64,000 bases of DNA, from NCBI RefSeq assembly GCF_001806325.1, contig NZ_CP017580.1, positions 434,001-498,000 of the forward strand. The letters run 5' to 3'. The position numbers and the translations under genes are program-made. Under the pieces are notes generated by a model that was given only the letters and a program-made list of their open reading frames with translations, made no database searches and was not told the DNA's origin. Source of the stretch: Curtobacterium sp. BH-2-1-1. Its GTDB lineage: Bacteria > Actinomycetota > Actinomycetes > Actinomycetales > Microbacteriaceae. This document shows, piece after piece, positions 44,208 through 53,185 of the stretch (positions within the stretch are counted from its first letter, which is position 1; every line of letters starts with the position of its first letter).

Positions 44208-46481
44208 TCAGCCCTCGGCCGGGGCCTCGGCATGGGACTCGTGTCCCTTGCGGCCCTCGGTGTCCACCTCGTCGGCGACGACCGGTGCGAGCGACAGCTT
44301 GCCGCGGTCGTCCACCTTGGTGACCTCGACCAGGATCTTCTGGCCGACGCCGAGGACGTCCTCGACGTTCTCCACACGCTTGCCACCGGCGAGCTTGCGC
44401 ACCTCGGAGACGTGGAGCAGACCGTCGCGGCCCGGGAGCAGCGACACGAACGCACCGAACGTGGCGATCTTGACGACCGTGCCGAGGAACTGGTCCCCGA
44501 TCTCCGGGTTCGTCGGGTTCGCGATCGCGTTGACCTGGGCGCGAGCGGCCTCGGCCGACGGACCGTCGACGGCGCCGATGTACACGGTGCCGTCGTCCTC
44601 GATCGAGATGTCGGCGCCGGTCTCGTCCTGGATGCCGTTGATCGTCTTGCCCTTCGGGCCGATCAGCTCGCCGATCTTGTCGACGGGGATCTGCACCGAG
44701 ATGACACGAGGAGCGGTGTCCGCCATCTCGTCGGGGGCGTCGATCGCCTCGTTCAGCACACCGAGGATGGCCGAGCGAGCCTCCTTGGCCTGCTTGAGCG
44801 CGGCGTCGAGGACCGACGACGGGATGCCGTCGAGCTTCGTGTCCAGCTGGATGGCCGTGACGAAGTCCGAGGTGCCGGCGACCTTGAAGTCCATGTCGCC
44901 GAGCGCGTCTTCGGCACCGAGGATGTCGGTCAGCGCCGCGTAGCGGGTCTGGCCGTCGACGGTGTCGGAGACGAGGCCCATCGCGATGCCCGCGACCGGG
45001 GCCTTGAGGGGCACACCGGCGTTGAGGAGCGACAGGGTCGAGGCGCAGACGGAACCCATCGACGTCGAACCGTTGGAGCCGAGGGCCTCGGACACCTGAC
45101 GGATGGCGTAGGGGAACTCCTCGCGCGACGGCAGCACCGGCACGAGGGCGCGCTCGGCGAGGAAGCCGTGCCCGATCTCGCGACGCTTCGGCGAACCGAC
45201 ACGACCGGTCTCACCCGTCGAGTACGGCGGGAAGTTGTAGTGGTGCAGGTAGCGCTTCTTCGTGACGGGCGACAGCGAGTCGATCTGCTGCTCCATCTTG
45301 AGCATGTTCAGCGTGGTGACGCCCAGGATCTGGGTCTCGCCGCGCTGGAAGATCGCCGAACCGTGGACGCGCGGGATCACGGCGACCTCGGCGTCGAGCG
45401 GACGGATGTCGGCGAGGCCGCGACCGTCCATGCGGATCTGCTCGGTCAGGATCCGGCCGCGGACGACCTTCTTCGTGACCGACTTGTAGGCACCGCTGAC
45501 CTGGCCGTTGGCGCTCTCGGGGAGCTCGCCGGCCGTCACCTTGGCGGCGATGGCCTCCTTGACGCGGGCCTTCAGGGCGTCGTCGGCGTCCTGACGCTCG
45601 AGCTTGCCGGCGATCTTGTAGACGTCGCCGAGCTCGGACAGCGCGATGGCCTCGACCGCGTCGTAGACCTCGGGGGCGTACGGCGGGAAGACCGGGTAGT
45701 CCTGGATCTCCTTGGCCGACTGGGCGGCCATCTTCGCCTGCGCCTCGACGAGCTGCTTGAGGAACGGCTTCGCCGCCTCGAGCCCCTGCGCGACGACGGC
45801 CTCGTCGGGCTTGGTCGCGCCGCCCTGGATGAGGTCCCAGCTGTGCTCGGTGGCCTCGGCCTCGACCATCATGATGGCGACGTCCTCGTTGCCGGCCTCG
45901 TCCGTGACGACACGTCCAGCGACGGTGAGGTCGAAGACGGCCTCGGCGAGCTGCGACGCCTTCGGGAACGCGACCCACTGGTCACCGATGAGCGCGAGGC
46001 GCACACCGGCGATCGGGCCGGAGAACGGCAGACCCGAGATCTGCGTCGACGCGGACGCGGCGTTGATCGCGAGCGCGTCGTAGAACTCGTCCGGAGCGAT
46101 GCTCAGGACGGTGATGACGATCTGGACCTCGTTGCGGAGGCCGTCGACGAACGACGGGCGCAGCGGCCGGTCGATGAGGCGGCAGACGAGGATCGCCTCG
46201 GTGCTGGGACGGCCTTCACGACGGAAGAACGAACCGGGGATCTTGCCGGCGGCGTACGAGCGCTCCTCGACGTCGACGGTCAGCGGGAAGAAGTCGAACC
46301 CTTCACGCGGGTGCTTGCCGGCGCTGGTGGCCGAGAGGAGCATGGTGTCCTCGTCGAGGTACGCGGCGACAGCGCCCTGCGCCTGCTGTGCGAGCCGACC
46401 GGTCTCGAACCGGACGGTGCGCTTGCCGTACTTGCCGTTGTCGAGAACGGCTTCGGCGAACTTGATCTCGGGACCCTCCAA
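44208..46481 (-). CDS. pnp: Polyribonucleotide nucleotidyltransferase (PNPase)
   Basis: 757 residues. Phosphorolytic 3'-5' exoribonuclease of mRNA decay. Two RNase PH domains, the second with [14 protein letters not shown] and [22 protein letters not shown] domain [19 protein letters not shown] and S1 domain [33 protein letters not shown] at the C-terminus. The start is TTG at 46481: AAGGAGG lies seven bases before it and the protein then begins [12 protein letters not shown], as in other actinobacterial PNPases. No ATG or GTG fits. The 279-base gap upstream holds only leader sequence and promoters. Confidence 0.96.
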   Translation of the reverse strand: MEGPEIKFAEAVLDNGKYGKRTVRFETGRLAQQAQGAVAAYLDEDTMLLSATSAGKHPREGFDFFPLTVDVEERSYAAGKIPGSFFRREGRPSTEAILVCRLIDRPLRPSFVDGLRNEVQIVITVLSIAPDEFYDALAINAASASTQISGLPFSGPIAGVRLALIGDQWVAFPKASQLAEAVFDLTVAGRVVTDEAGNEDVAIMMVEAEATEHSWDLIQGGATKPDEAVVAQGLEAAKPFLKQLVEAQAKMAAQSAKEIQDYPVFPPYAPEVYDAVEAIALSELGDVYKIAGKLERQDADDALKARVKEAIAAKVTAGELPESANGQVSGAYKSVTKKVVRGRILTEQIRMDGRGLADIRPLDAEVAVIPRVHGSAIFQRGETQILGVTTLNMLKMEQQIDSLSPVTKKRYLHHYNFPPYSTGETGRVGSPKRREIGHGFLAERALVPVLPSREEFPYAIRQVSEALGSNGSTSMGSVCASTLSLLNAGVPLKAPVAGIAMGLVSDTVDGQTRYAALTDILGAEDALGDMDFKVAGTSDFVTAIQLDTKLDGIPSSVLDAALKQAKEARSAILGVLNEAIDAPDEMADTAPRVISVQIPVDKIGELIGPKGKTINGIQDETGADISIEDDGTVYIGAVDGPSAEAARAQVNAIANPTNPEIGDQFLGTVVKIATFGAFVSLLPGRDGLLHVSEVRKLAGGKRVENVEDVLGVGQKILVEVTKVDDRGKLSLAPVVADEVDTEGRKGHESHAEAPAEG

Positions 46482-46689
46482 AAGGGTGCCTCCTTGATGT
46501 GTTCGGCAGGCTGGGGCCACGGCACCCGATGGTGCGTGCGCGCCGAAGGGATCGGGACGCATGTCTGGCCAGCAGTAGAAGCACTCGGGAAACCGTCCGG
46601 CCCGCGAGCCACCACCGATGACCAGCTCCGTGCCCGGCCTGCGCAGTGTTTGTCGTAACGCCCGGGGAAACGGTCCCTGGACGTGATGG

Positions 46690-46695
46690 ACTTTA
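46690..46695 (-). promoter_or_regulatory. Candidate -10 for pnp
   Basis: TAAAGT on the minus strand would give a pnp leader of about 200 bases, in keeping with the leader-mediated autoregulation known for PNPase. There is no clear -35. Confidence 0.35.
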
Positions 46696-46748
46696 CCAGT
46701 CCTCAGGGATTCGGCGGCGAGGCTCACGGCGAACCGGAGTGTCCTCGC

Positions 46749-46754
46749 TAGCCT
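46749..46754 (+). promoter_or_regulatory. -10 box for the secreted wall protein gene (leaderless)
   Basis: TAGCCT, six bases, then ATG at 46761. Confidence 0.5.
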
Positions 46755-46760
46755 GCTGCC

Positions 46761-47954
46761 ATGCGCCTCACCCCCTCCCGGGGCTGGTTCGTCGCGGCCG
46801 CAGTGGTCGTCGGCGCGCTCGTCGCCCCCGTCGTCACCGCTGTCCCGGCGAACGCGACGGAGTACCCGAGCTGGCAGGACGTCGAGCACGCGAAGGGCAA
46901 CGAGCAGACCAAGAAGGCCGAGGTCGCCAGGGTCCAGGCGGCGCTGGAGTCCGCCCAGCAGGCCGCAGCCGTGAAGTCGCAGGCCGCGCTCGTAGCGTCC
47001 CAGCGTGCGGACGCGGCCGAGTCGGCACTGGCGTCGGCCACCCAGGCCGCCACGAGCCTCCAGACCCAGGCGGACCAGGCGGCGAAGACGGCGGACCGCG
47101 CCCAACAGCGCGCCGGCCAGCTCGCCGCGAACCTCTACCGCGACGGCAGCTCGAGCCAGATGACCACGCGCATCGCGACGGCGAAGGACCCCTCCCAGCT
47201 GCTGTACCAGCTCGGCGCGCTCGACCAGCTGTCGTCGACGTGGGCCGGCGTGATGGACGACGCCTCGGTCGCCGCGAGGACCGCGTCCTCGCTGCACGAC
47301 CAGGCCACCCGCGCCGAGGACGAACGCGCCGACCTGGCCGACGCCGCCGAGACGAAGGCGAGCGCGGCGAAGGACGCCGAGGCCGCTGCCGACGCCGCGG
47401 TCGACGACACGCAGCAGCACAGCGACGAGCTCTACGCCCAGCTGGCGTCGCTCAAGGACACCACCGCGAAGACCGAGCAGCGCTACCAGCTCGGCGTGCA
47501 GGTCGCGGCACAGAAGGCCGAACAGCAGCGGAAGCGCGAGGAGGCGGCCGCGGCGGCAGCAGCCGACGCGGCACCGAGCCCCACCGTCCCGTCGACGAGC
47601 GGCGGCGGTTCGTCCTACCCGAGCACGGGCGGCGTCGTGGTCGACCCGGCGGGTGCCCAGGCGTACGCCCGCAGCGCCATCGGGTCGTACGGGTGGGGGT
47701 CGGACCAGTTCTCGTGCCTGGTGTCCCTGTGGACGCAGGAGTCCGGCTGGCGTGCGAACGCCCTGAACGTCTCGAGCGGTGCGTACGGCATCCCCCAGTC
47801 GCTCCCGGCGGAGAAGATGTCCGTCGCCGGCGCGGACTGGCGGACGAACGCGGCGACCCAGATCAACTGGGGCCTCGCCTACATCCACGACGCCTACGGC
47901 TCGCCGTGCGGGGCGTGGAACCACGAGATGAGCGTCAACCCGCACTGGTACTGA
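46761..47954 (+). CDS. Secreted coiled-coil protein with lysozyme-like (aggregation-promoting factor type) C-terminus
   Basis: 397 residues. Signal peptide (about residues 1-33, [24 protein letters not shown]). A long Ala/Gln/Asp-rich coiled coil (about 40-270) follows, then a Ser/Gly/Pro linker and a C-terminal ~95-residue domain, [23 protein letters not shown] to [13 protein letters not shown]. That domain resembles the transglycosylase-like C-terminus of aggregation-promoting factors; the Glu of QESGWRANA is the expected catalytic residue. It probably acts on peptidoglycan outside the cell. It ends directly against the convergent apbE. Confidence 0.85.
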   Translation: MRLTPSRGWFVAAAVVVGALVAPVVTAVPANATEYPSWQDVEHAKGNEQTKKAEVARVQAALESAQQAAAVKSQAALVASQRADAAESALASATQAATSLQTQADQAAKTADRAQQRAGQLAANLYRDGSSSQMTTRIATAKDPSQLLYQLGALDQLSSTWAGVMDDASVAARTASSLHDQATRAEDERADLADAAETKASAAKDAEAAADAAVDDTQQHSDELYAQLASLKDTTAKTEQRYQLGVQVAAQKAEQQRKREEAAAAAAADAAPSPTVPSTSGGGSSYPSTGGVVVDPAGAQAYARSAIGSYGWGSDQFSCLVSLWTQESGWRANALNVSSGAYGIPQSLPAEKMSVAGADWRTNAATQINWGLAYIHDAYGSPCGAWNHEMSVNPHWY

Positions 47955-48875
47955 TCAGCCGTCGTCGGCGGGCCAGCCCCCGATCCGGACGACGGTGCCG
48001 TCCGCAGCGACCAGGCGTGCCGCGCGGCCGCTCCGCCGGAGCATCTCGGTGGCACCGTGTCCGCGGACGACCGCGGCGGTCGTCATCGTGTTCGCCGTGA
48101 CGCACGACGGCGCGACGACGGTCACCGAGCGCCAGACCGGCTCGGCCGGCAGCCCCCACCGCGGGTCGAGGATGTGGTGCCGGGCGTGGCCGTCCTGCTC
48201 CCACCGCCGCTTCCGGGTGCTCGAGGTCGCGACGGACCAGCCGGAGGCGATCCGCACCTGGTCGGCGGGGTCGTCGTCGAGGTCCTGCACCCGGACCTGC
48301 CAGCCGCCGGACGGGTCGGGCCCGGCCGTCGCCACGTCCCCGCCGAGCGAGACGAGCGCGCCGATGCCGAGGCGGGCGGTGATGCTCGCCGCGGCCATGT
48401 CGGCAGCGGCGGCCTTGGCGGTGGCACCGAGGTCGAGCGTGACGCCCTCGGGCACGCGCAGGAAGGTGCCGGACAGCAGGACCCGCTGCCACGCCGGGCG
48501 GCCGTCGAGCGTTCGGGCCACGGCCTCGGGCGTCGGCACGGGTGCGGCGTCGGCGAACGCGGCGTCGTAGCCCAGCGACGCCATGCGGGCGCCGAGGGTC
48601 GGGTCGACGTCGCCGTCGGAGGCGCGTGCGGCGTCGAGCGCGTGGTGCACGAGTGCGGCGAGGAGCGGGGAGACCTCGGCGCCGCGCACCAGGTCGGCTG
48701 CGCGGGCGACGAGCTCGGAGTCGCTGCGGAAGCGGCTGCACGCCGCGTCGACGGCGGCGGTGACCTCGACGACGCACGCCCGTGCGGCGGCGAGGTGGCG
48801 GCGGTCACGGTGGTCGAGGACGACACGGGCGGTGGTGGTCCAGAGGTCCCACTCGGCTGCGGCACGCACGGTCAC
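47955..48875 (-). CDS. apbE: FAD:protein FMN transferase (ApbE family)
   Basis: 306 residues. Transfers FMN from FAD to a Thr in partner proteins. Seen: MASLGYDAAF, DLGATAKAAAADMAA (148-162, flavin site), LGGDVATAG, HHILDPRWGLPAE (233-245) and SVTVVAPSCVTANTMTTAA. In the last motif, the metal-binding Asp of the enteric enzymes reads Asn262; I believe this variant recurs in actinobacterial homologues. No signal peptide is visible. The GTG start overlaps the stop of the upstream anchored protein by four bases (GTGA), tying their synthesis together. Confidence 0.88.
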   Translation of the reverse strand: MTVRAAAEWDLWTTTARVVLDHRDRRHLAAARACVVEVTAAVDAACSRFRSDSELVARAADLVRGAEVSPLLAALVHHALDAARASDGDVDPTLGARMASLGYDAAFADAAPVPTPEAVARTLDGRPAWQRVLLSGTFLRVPEGVTLDLGATAKAAAADMAAASITARLGIGALVSLGGDVATAGPDPSGGWQVRVQDLDDDPADQVRIASGWSVATSSTRKRRWEQDGHARHHILDPRWGLPAEPVWRSVTVVAPSCVTANTMTTAAVVRGHGATEMLRRSGRAARLVAADGTVVRIGGWPADDG

Positions 48876-49198
48876 GATCCCGTCGTGGTCGCGTCGGTGG
48901 CGCCGGAGCCGCCGGTCGTGCCCTGGCTCACGCCCTGGTCGGTCGAGGTCCCGGCGTCGGTCGAGCTCCCGGTGTCGGACGAGGTCCCGGAGTCGGTCGC
49001 GGTCCCGGCGTCGGACGAGGTCCCGGCGTCGGACGAGGTCCCGGCGTCACTCGTCGACGATTCGGCCGAGCCCGTCGTGGCCTGCTCGTGCCCGAACCAC
49101 ACCCCGGCCCCGGTCAGCGCCGCGACCACGAGCCCGCCCACGCTGACGAGCGCACTCGTCGTCCAGCCGGGTCGCCGGCCGTTGCCCCTGGTGTCCAT
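48872..49198 (-). CDS. Membrane-anchored Ser/Thr/Asp-repeat protein ending in SGAT, coupled to apbE
   Basis: 108 residues. Basic N-terminus, one membrane segment (TTSALVSVGGLVVAALTGAGVWF, about 13-35), then a low-complexity tail of SDAGTS-like repeats. The C-terminus reads GGSGATDATTTGS; Ser98-Thr101 is SGAT, the core of the ApbE flavinylation motif, although the usual Asp three residues before it is Thr. No FMN-binding domain is present. GAGGAGG precedes the ATG. The anchor-plus-linker architecture resembles the N-terminal part of actinobacterial FMN-binding-domain proteins. It may be a minimal flavin acceptor or the remnant of a longer protein. Confidence 0.75.
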   Translation of the reverse strand: MDTRGNGRRPGWTTSALVSVGGLVVAALTGAGVWFGHEQATTGSAESSTSDAGTSSDAGTSSDAGTATDSGTSSDTGSSTDAGTSTDQGVSQGTTGGSGATDATTTGS

Positions 49199-49305
49199 CG
49201 GTCCTCCTCGTCGTCACGATCCGTCGTCACGACGAGGTTCCCGAGCCCACCGGTGAGCGGGCCGGGCAGGGGCTGCACCCCCGCCCGACGACCGCTGTGG
49301 GCGGC

Positions 49306-49956
49306 CTAAGAGCGCACGGCCGAGTGACCGAGCCCACCGAGCAGGGACGCGAAGTCCGCCGTCTCGGGGAGCGCGTCGGCTTCCTGCGGGGTCCGACGGG
49401 AGGCGCGGATCGCCCAGGCCAGGTCCTCACCGGCCCGGCGGATGCGACCGTCCAGTGCGGCCGAGTCGCCCTCGCTCCCCCAGTCGTCGGTGGCGGCGAA
49501 CACACCGGTGGGGACGACCGCGGCGCGGAGGTACGCGAACACCGGACGCAGCGCGTGCTCGATCGCGAGCGAGTGTCGTGCGGTGCCGCCGGTGGCTCCG
49601 AGCAGGACCGGCATGTCGGCGAGCGAGTCCTTGTCGAGCACGTCGAGGAACGACTTCGCGAGACCGCTCACGCCGGCGGTGAAGATCGGCGTGACGAACA
49701 CCACGGCGTCGGCCTCGACGACCGTCGCCATCGCGGCGGACAGCGCCGGTGCGGCGAACCCGGTGAGCATCGCGTCGGTGATCTCGTGCGCCAGCGGACG
49801 CAGGTCGACGTGCAGGACGTGCGCCGCGCCTCCTGGCAGGCCGGACGGGCTCGGTGCGGCGAGCGCCGCGATCGTGGCCTCGCCCAGGCGGTCGGCGAGC
49901 AGGCGGGTGGAGCTGGGCTCGGAGAGCCCGGCGGAGACGACGGCGATGGTGGTCAT
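49306..49956 (-). CDS. NADPH-dependent FMN reductase (CE1759 type)
   Basis: 216 residues. Flavodoxin-like fold of the NADPH-dependent FMN reductase family: IAVVSAGLSEPSSTRLLADRL, ADAVVFVTPIFTAGVSGLAKSFLD, and PVLLGATGGTARHSLAIEHALRP, the signature of the CE1759 subgroup. It could supply reduced flavin to other enzymes. ATG at 49956 with GGGA upstream; a TACGAT-like box (near 49990-49995) and a palindrome between it and the ATG suggest regulation. A CGCGCCTCCTGG half repeat (49825-49836) lies inside the gene and codes LPGGAA. Confidence 0.87.
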   Translation of the reverse strand: MTTIAVVSAGLSEPSSTRLLADRLGEATIAALAAPSPSGLPGGAAHVLHVDLRPLAHEITDAMLTGFAAPALSAAMATVVEADAVVFVTPIFTAGVSGLAKSFLDVLDKDSLADMPVLLGATGGTARHSLAIEHALRPVFAYLRAAVVPTGVFAATDDWGSEGDSAALDGRIRRAGEDLAWAIRASRRTPQEADALPETADFASLLGGLGHSAVRS

Positions 49957-49974
49957 GGTGAGTCCCGACTTTCG

Positions 49975-49986
49975 ATGCGTTTGCAT
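49975..49986. promoter_or_regulatory. Small palindrome between promoter and FMN reductase gene
   Basis: ATGC-GTTT-GCAT, flanked by CGATG/CATCG further out, 19 bases upstream of the ATG and just downstream of the candidate -10. The placement fits a repressor operator. Confidence 0.4.
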
Positions 49987-50037
49987 GAACATCGTATCCA
50001 ACCGCACGTCCCCCGCAACCATTCCCGGGGGAACGGA

Positions 50038-50073
50038 GAACGCCCCGGTCCTCGTGTGAGGGCCGGGGCGTTC
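50038..50073. terminator. Terminator after rpsO
   Basis: GAACGCCCCGGTCCTC (50038-50053) and GAGGGCCGGGGCGTTC (50058-50073), 16-bp stem with one T-G pair and a four-base loop, 23 bases after the rpsO stop. Confidence 0.8.
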
Positions 50074-50095
50074 GGTCAAGCCGTGGGTCGGTCGA

Positions 50096-50365
50096 CTAGC
50101 GACGCAGGCCGAGACGCTCGATGAGCGCACGGTAGCGGGCGATGTCGACGTCGGAGAGGTAACCGAGGAGACGGCGACGCTGACCGACCATGAGCAGCAG
50201 ACCACGACGCGAGTGGTGGTCGTGCTTGTGCTCCTTGAGGTGCTCGTTCAGGTCGTTGATACGACGCGTCAGAACGGCGACCTGGACCTCGGGGGAACCG
50301 GTGTCGCCCGGGTGGGTCGCGTACTCTTCGATGATCTCCTGCTTGACCTTCGCGTCAAGTGCCAT
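50096..50365 (-). CDS. rpsO: Ribosomal protein S15
   Basis: 89 residues, normal length. 30S subunit protein binding the central domain of 16S r[42 protein letters not shown] and [19 protein letters not shown] are diagnostic. ATG at 50365 follows GGGGAT. TAGTCT near 50456-50461 is a candidate -10, giving a ~85-base leader that could fold for autoregulation. rpsO and pnp are usually neighbours; here 3.6 kb with four genes lie between them. Confidence 0.98.
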   Translation of the reverse strand: MALDAKVKQEIIEEYATHPGDTGSPEVQVAVLTRRINDLNEHLKEHKHDHHSRRGLLLMVGQRRRLLGYLSDVDIARYRALIERLGLRR

Positions 50366-50467
50366 GCGTAGATCCCCTTTCAGTCCGTTGCGCGGTGCCC
50401 GTGCCTGATGCACGAGCGCTCTTTGTCCGCGGCCGTTCGACGGCAACCGCGCAAGACTACCAGATCG

Positions 50468-50914
50468 CTAGACGGTCCTGGCGCGCAGCCGACGCCGACG
50501 CGGTGCCGGCAAGAGGCTCCGGACGAGGCCGACGAGCGTCGCGCCGAGCAGACCGCCGAGGCCGTTCGACAGGACGTCGCGCGGATCGGCCACGCGGTAG
50601 GGCAGGTAGGTCGCCTGCGCGAACTCGATGCCGGTGGAGAGCACGACCGCGACGACCGCACCGAGGATCCACCACCGGCGCGGGAGCCACAGCGCGGCGA
50701 GCATCCCCACGGGCACGAACATCGCGATGTTGGCGAGGAACTCCACGCGGTCGTAGCTGAACCACGTGCCGTGCGGGAGCTGCTGCACCCAGGCGATCGC
50801 GTGCAGGACGAGGGAGTTCTGCGCCGCCGAGAAGACCTGCGGGGTCAGCGTCATCCGCCAGATCACCCAGGCGTACGCCGCGGTCAGGGCGAGGAGGAGG
50901 AGCTTCCGGAACAT
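50468..50914 (-). CDS. VanZ family membrane protein
   Basis: 148 residues with four membrane segments. VanZ-like: LTAAYAWVIWRMTLTP, SYDRVEFLANIAMFVPVGMLAALWL, STGIEFAQATYLPYRVADPRDVLSNGLGGLLGA, then a basic Arg-rich tail. Named for teicoplanin resistance, but stand-alone members have no settled function. ATG at 50914 has CAGACT six bases upstream. It is divergent from the GH6 gene. Confidence 0.9.
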   Translation of the reverse strand: MFRKLLLLALTAAYAWVIWRMTLTPQVFSAAQNSLVLHAIAWVQQLPHGTWFSYDRVEFLANIAMFVPVGMLAALWLPRRWWILGAVVAVVLSTGIEFAQATYLPYRVADPRDVLSNGLGGLLGATLVGLVRSLLPAPRRRRLRARTV

Positions 50915-51014
50915 CCGGCCAGTCTGGGACACGGTCCTGGCAAGAAGCGGCGGCGACGCTGGGTGAACGCCCGGCGGGACGGGCCGGGCCTGGGCACGCC
51001 GGGGTCGCACCTGC

Positions 51015-51020
51015 GAGCAT
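51015..51020 (+). promoter_or_regulatory. -10-like box for the GH6 gene
   Basis: GAGCAT, six bases, ATG at 51027; first base departs from TAnnnT. Confidence 0.35.
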
Positions 51021-51026
51021 GGGCGC

Positions 51027-52073
51027 ATGCCGAGTCTCGAGGGAACCCGTGGACGCCGCAGCCCCGGCCGTCGTCAGTGGACGTGGATCGGGCTCGCCGC
51101 GGTCGTCGTCGCCGCGCTCGTCGTGACGCTCGTGCTGGTGCTCCCCCGCGGCACCGAGCCCACCGGCAGGCAGGTCGCCGAGCGGAAGACGGCGTCCGAG
51201 GCGTTCCCCGGCGGCCTCGCGGAGCAGCCCGAGGCCGAGAACCAACCCGGCAAGCGGGAGTCCGAGGCGCGTGCCGACGGCGACGACACCACGGCCCGGA
51301 AGATCGCCATCATCGCGGACGAGCCGATCGCCACCTGGCTGACGAACACCTCGGTGTCCGAGACGCGTCAGACCATCCGGGACGTCGTCCGCAGCGCCGA
51401 GCGGCAGCGGAAGACACCGGTGTTCGTCCTCTACAACGTCCCGGACCGCGACTGCGGCAGCTACTCCAAGGGCGGGACCGCCGCGGACGAGTACCTGCCG
51501 TGGGTCCGGTCGGCGGTGCGGGCCATGGCGGGTTCCCGGGCCGTCGTGCTCGTCGAGCCGGACGCCATCGCCCAGATCCAGGTGTGCAAGCGCCTCGAGC
51601 AGGACCGCCTGCCCCTGATCCGCAAGGCCGTCGACGAGCTCAGCGGCCACGGCCTCACCGTGTACCTCGACGGCGGGAACGAGAACCGCGTGCCGACGGC
51701 GACGATGGCGAAGTGGCTGCGCGAGGCCGGGGTCGACCGGGTGCAGGGCTTCTTCACGAACGTCTCGAACTTCTACCGGGTCGACCAGGAACGCGCCTAC
51801 GCCGACCGGCTCGCGGACGCGATCGGCGGCGACCCGCACTTCGTCATCGACGTCTCGCGCAACGGTCAGGGTTGGCGCGGCACGTGGTGCAACCCGGACG
51901 GCGCCGGCCTCGGCCAGGCCCCGCACGTCACCCGCGGTTCCACCCGGCTCGACGCGCTGCTGTGGGTGAAGACGCCGGGGCTGAGCGACGGCACCTGCAA
52001 CGGCGGGCCGGCCGCCGGACAGTGGTGGGAGTCGTACGCCCTCGGGCTCGTGGAGAACCGCAAGCAGGACTGA
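51027..52073 (+). CDS. Glycoside hydrolase family 6 (cellulase-like), membrane anchored
   Basis: 348 residues. N-terminal anchor or uncleaved signal (WIGLAAVVVAALVVTLVLVL, about 20-39), acidic linker, then a GH6 barrel. Diagnostic segments: PVFVLYNVPDRDCGSYSKGG, VVLVEPDAIAQ, LTVYLDGGNENRV, FTNVSNFY, FVIDVSRNGQGW, WCNPDGAGLGQAP, LLWVKTPGLSDGTCNGGP. Family 6 enzymes hydrolyse beta-1,4-glucan with inversion; the acid residue would be the Asp of RDCG. No cellulose-binding module is present. It suits a plant-associated bacterium. Confidence 0.93.
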   Translation: MPSLEGTRGRRSPGRRQWTWIGLAAVVVAALVVTLVLVLPRGTEPTGRQVAERKTASEAFPGGLAEQPEAENQPGKRESEARADGDDTTARKIAIIADEPIATWLTNTSVSETRQTIRDVVRSAERQRKTPVFVLYNVPDRDCGSYSKGGTAADEYLPWVRSAVRAMAGSRAVVLVEPDAIAQIQVCKRLEQDRLPLIRKAVDELSGHGLTVYLDGGNENRVPTATMAKWLREAGVDRVQGFFTNVSNFYRVDQERAYADRLADAIGGDPHFVIDVSRNGQGWRGTWCNPDGAGLGQAPHVTRGSTRLDALLWVKTPGLSDGTCNGGPAAGQWWESYALGLVENRKQD

Positions 52074-52095
52074 CCGCGGTGTCGGTGCCCGGTGG

Positions 52096-52101
52096 TTGCA
52101 T
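52096..52101 (+). promoter_or_regulatory. -10-like box for the M4 protease gene
   Basis: TTGCAT, six bases, ATG at 52108. Confidence 0.35.
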
Positions 52102-52107
52102 GACGCC

Positions 52108-53157
52108 ATGACCCCGACCGACCGCATCCGATCCGTCGTCCCGCCCTACCTGCTCCGCGCCGTCGCCGACGCCCAGGGCTTCCCACGCGCGGCCTCGGCG
52201 GCACGGACGGCGCTGGCGTCGCTCGACACCGTCCAGCGTCCGAAGCACGAGCACCGGGTCCGTCCGCAGGGCGTGAGCGGCACGGTCGACCGGTCGCCGC
52301 AGCGGACCATCTCCGACGCGCACGGCAGCACCACGCTCCCGGGGACCCCGGTCCGGCGCGAGGGCGACCCGGACTCCGGCGACCCCGCGGTGGACGAGGC
52401 GTACACGGGCCTCGGCGACACCCACGCCTTCTGGCTCGAGGTCTTCGGCCGGGTGTCGATCGACGGCGCAGGCCTCCCCCTCGACGCCACGGTGCACTAC
52501 GGGCAGGACTACGACAACGCCTACTGGGACGGCAGCCGGATGGTGTTCGGCGACGGCGACGGCGAGGTCTTCAACCGCTTCACGATCGCGGTCGACGTCA
52601 TCGGCCACGAACTCGCGCACGGCGTGACCCAGTACACCGCCGACCTCACGTACGAGGGGCAGTCCGGGGCGCTGAACGAGTCGATCAGCGACGTCTTCGG
52701 CTCGCTCGTCGCCCAGTACGCCCGACGCCAGAGCGCCGACCAGGCGTCGTGGCTCATCGGCGAGGGGCTCTTCACCCCGGCCGTGCACGGCGTCGCGCTG
52801 CGGTCGATGCGGGCTCCGGGCACCGCCTACGACGACCCGGCGCTCGGCAAGGACCCGCAGCCCGCGACGATGGCCGGGTACGTCGACACCACCGAGGACT
52901 CCGGCGGCGTGCACACGAACTCCGGCATCCCGAACCACGCCTTCTACCTGGCCGCCACGGCGATCGGCGGCAACGCGTGGGAAGGCGCCGGAGCCGTCTG
53001 GTGGGACGCCCTCACGTCCGACGCCGTCACCGCCTCGATCGACTTCGCCGGGTTCGCCACCGTCACCGTCGACGCCGCACGCACGCGCTTCGGGGACGGG
53101 TCGGCGCAGCACACCGCGGTGCAGGACGCCTGGCGCACGGTCGGCGTGCTCGACTGA
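52108..53157 (+). CDS. M4 family (protealysin-like) metallopeptidase
   Basis: 349 residues. Thermolysin-type zinc protease: HELAH at 167-171 (His167 and His171 zinc ligands, Glu168 catalytic), third ligand Glu191 in GALNESISDVFG, and VHTNSGIPNHAFY. There is no signal peptide; instead a ~60-residue propeptide starts with VVPPYLLRAVA, the PPYL-type motif of protealysin precursors. These enzymes are often intracellular or exported without a Sec signal. The next gene codes an emfourin-like inhibitor. Confidence 0.95.
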   Translation: MTPTDRIRSVVPPYLLRAVADAQGFPRAASAARTALASLDTVQRPKHEHRVRPQGVSGTVDRSPQRTISDAHGSTTLPGTPVRREGDPDSGDPAVDEAYTGLGDTHAFWLEVFGRVSIDGAGLPLDATVHYGQDYDNAYWDGSRMVFGDGDGEVFNRFTIAVDVIGHELAHGVTQYTADLTYEGQSGALNESISDVFGSLVAQYARRQSADQASWLIGEGLFTPAVHGVALRSMRAPGTAYDDPALGKDPQPATMAGYVDTTEDSGGVHTNSGIPNHAFYLAATAIGGNAWEGAGAVWWDALTSDAVTASIDFAGFATVTVDAARTRFGDGSAQHTAVQDAWRTVGVLD

Positions 53158-53172
53158 GCCGGGCTGCCGGCG

Positions 53173-53178
53173 TACCGT
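53173..53178 (+). promoter_or_regulatory. -10 box for the emfourin-like gene
   Basis: TACCGT, seven bases (CGGGGGC), ATG at 53186. It would let the inhibitor be made independently of the protease. Confidence 0.45.
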
Positions 53179-53185
53179 CGGGGGC

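Noticed and set aside
46482..47945. N-terminal extension of pnp through the wall-protein gene to give a 1245-residue protein
   Set aside because: The TTG at 46481 has an excellent Shine-Dalgarno and gives the normal PNPase length; the extension is Arg/Gly-rich and antisense to a secreted protein gene.
49306..49956. FMN reductase as part of the apbE unit
   Set aside because: It lies on the same strand but upstream of a separate gene with its own Shine-Dalgarno, and a 107-base gap with an inverted repeat separates them; a functional link is possible but not shown.
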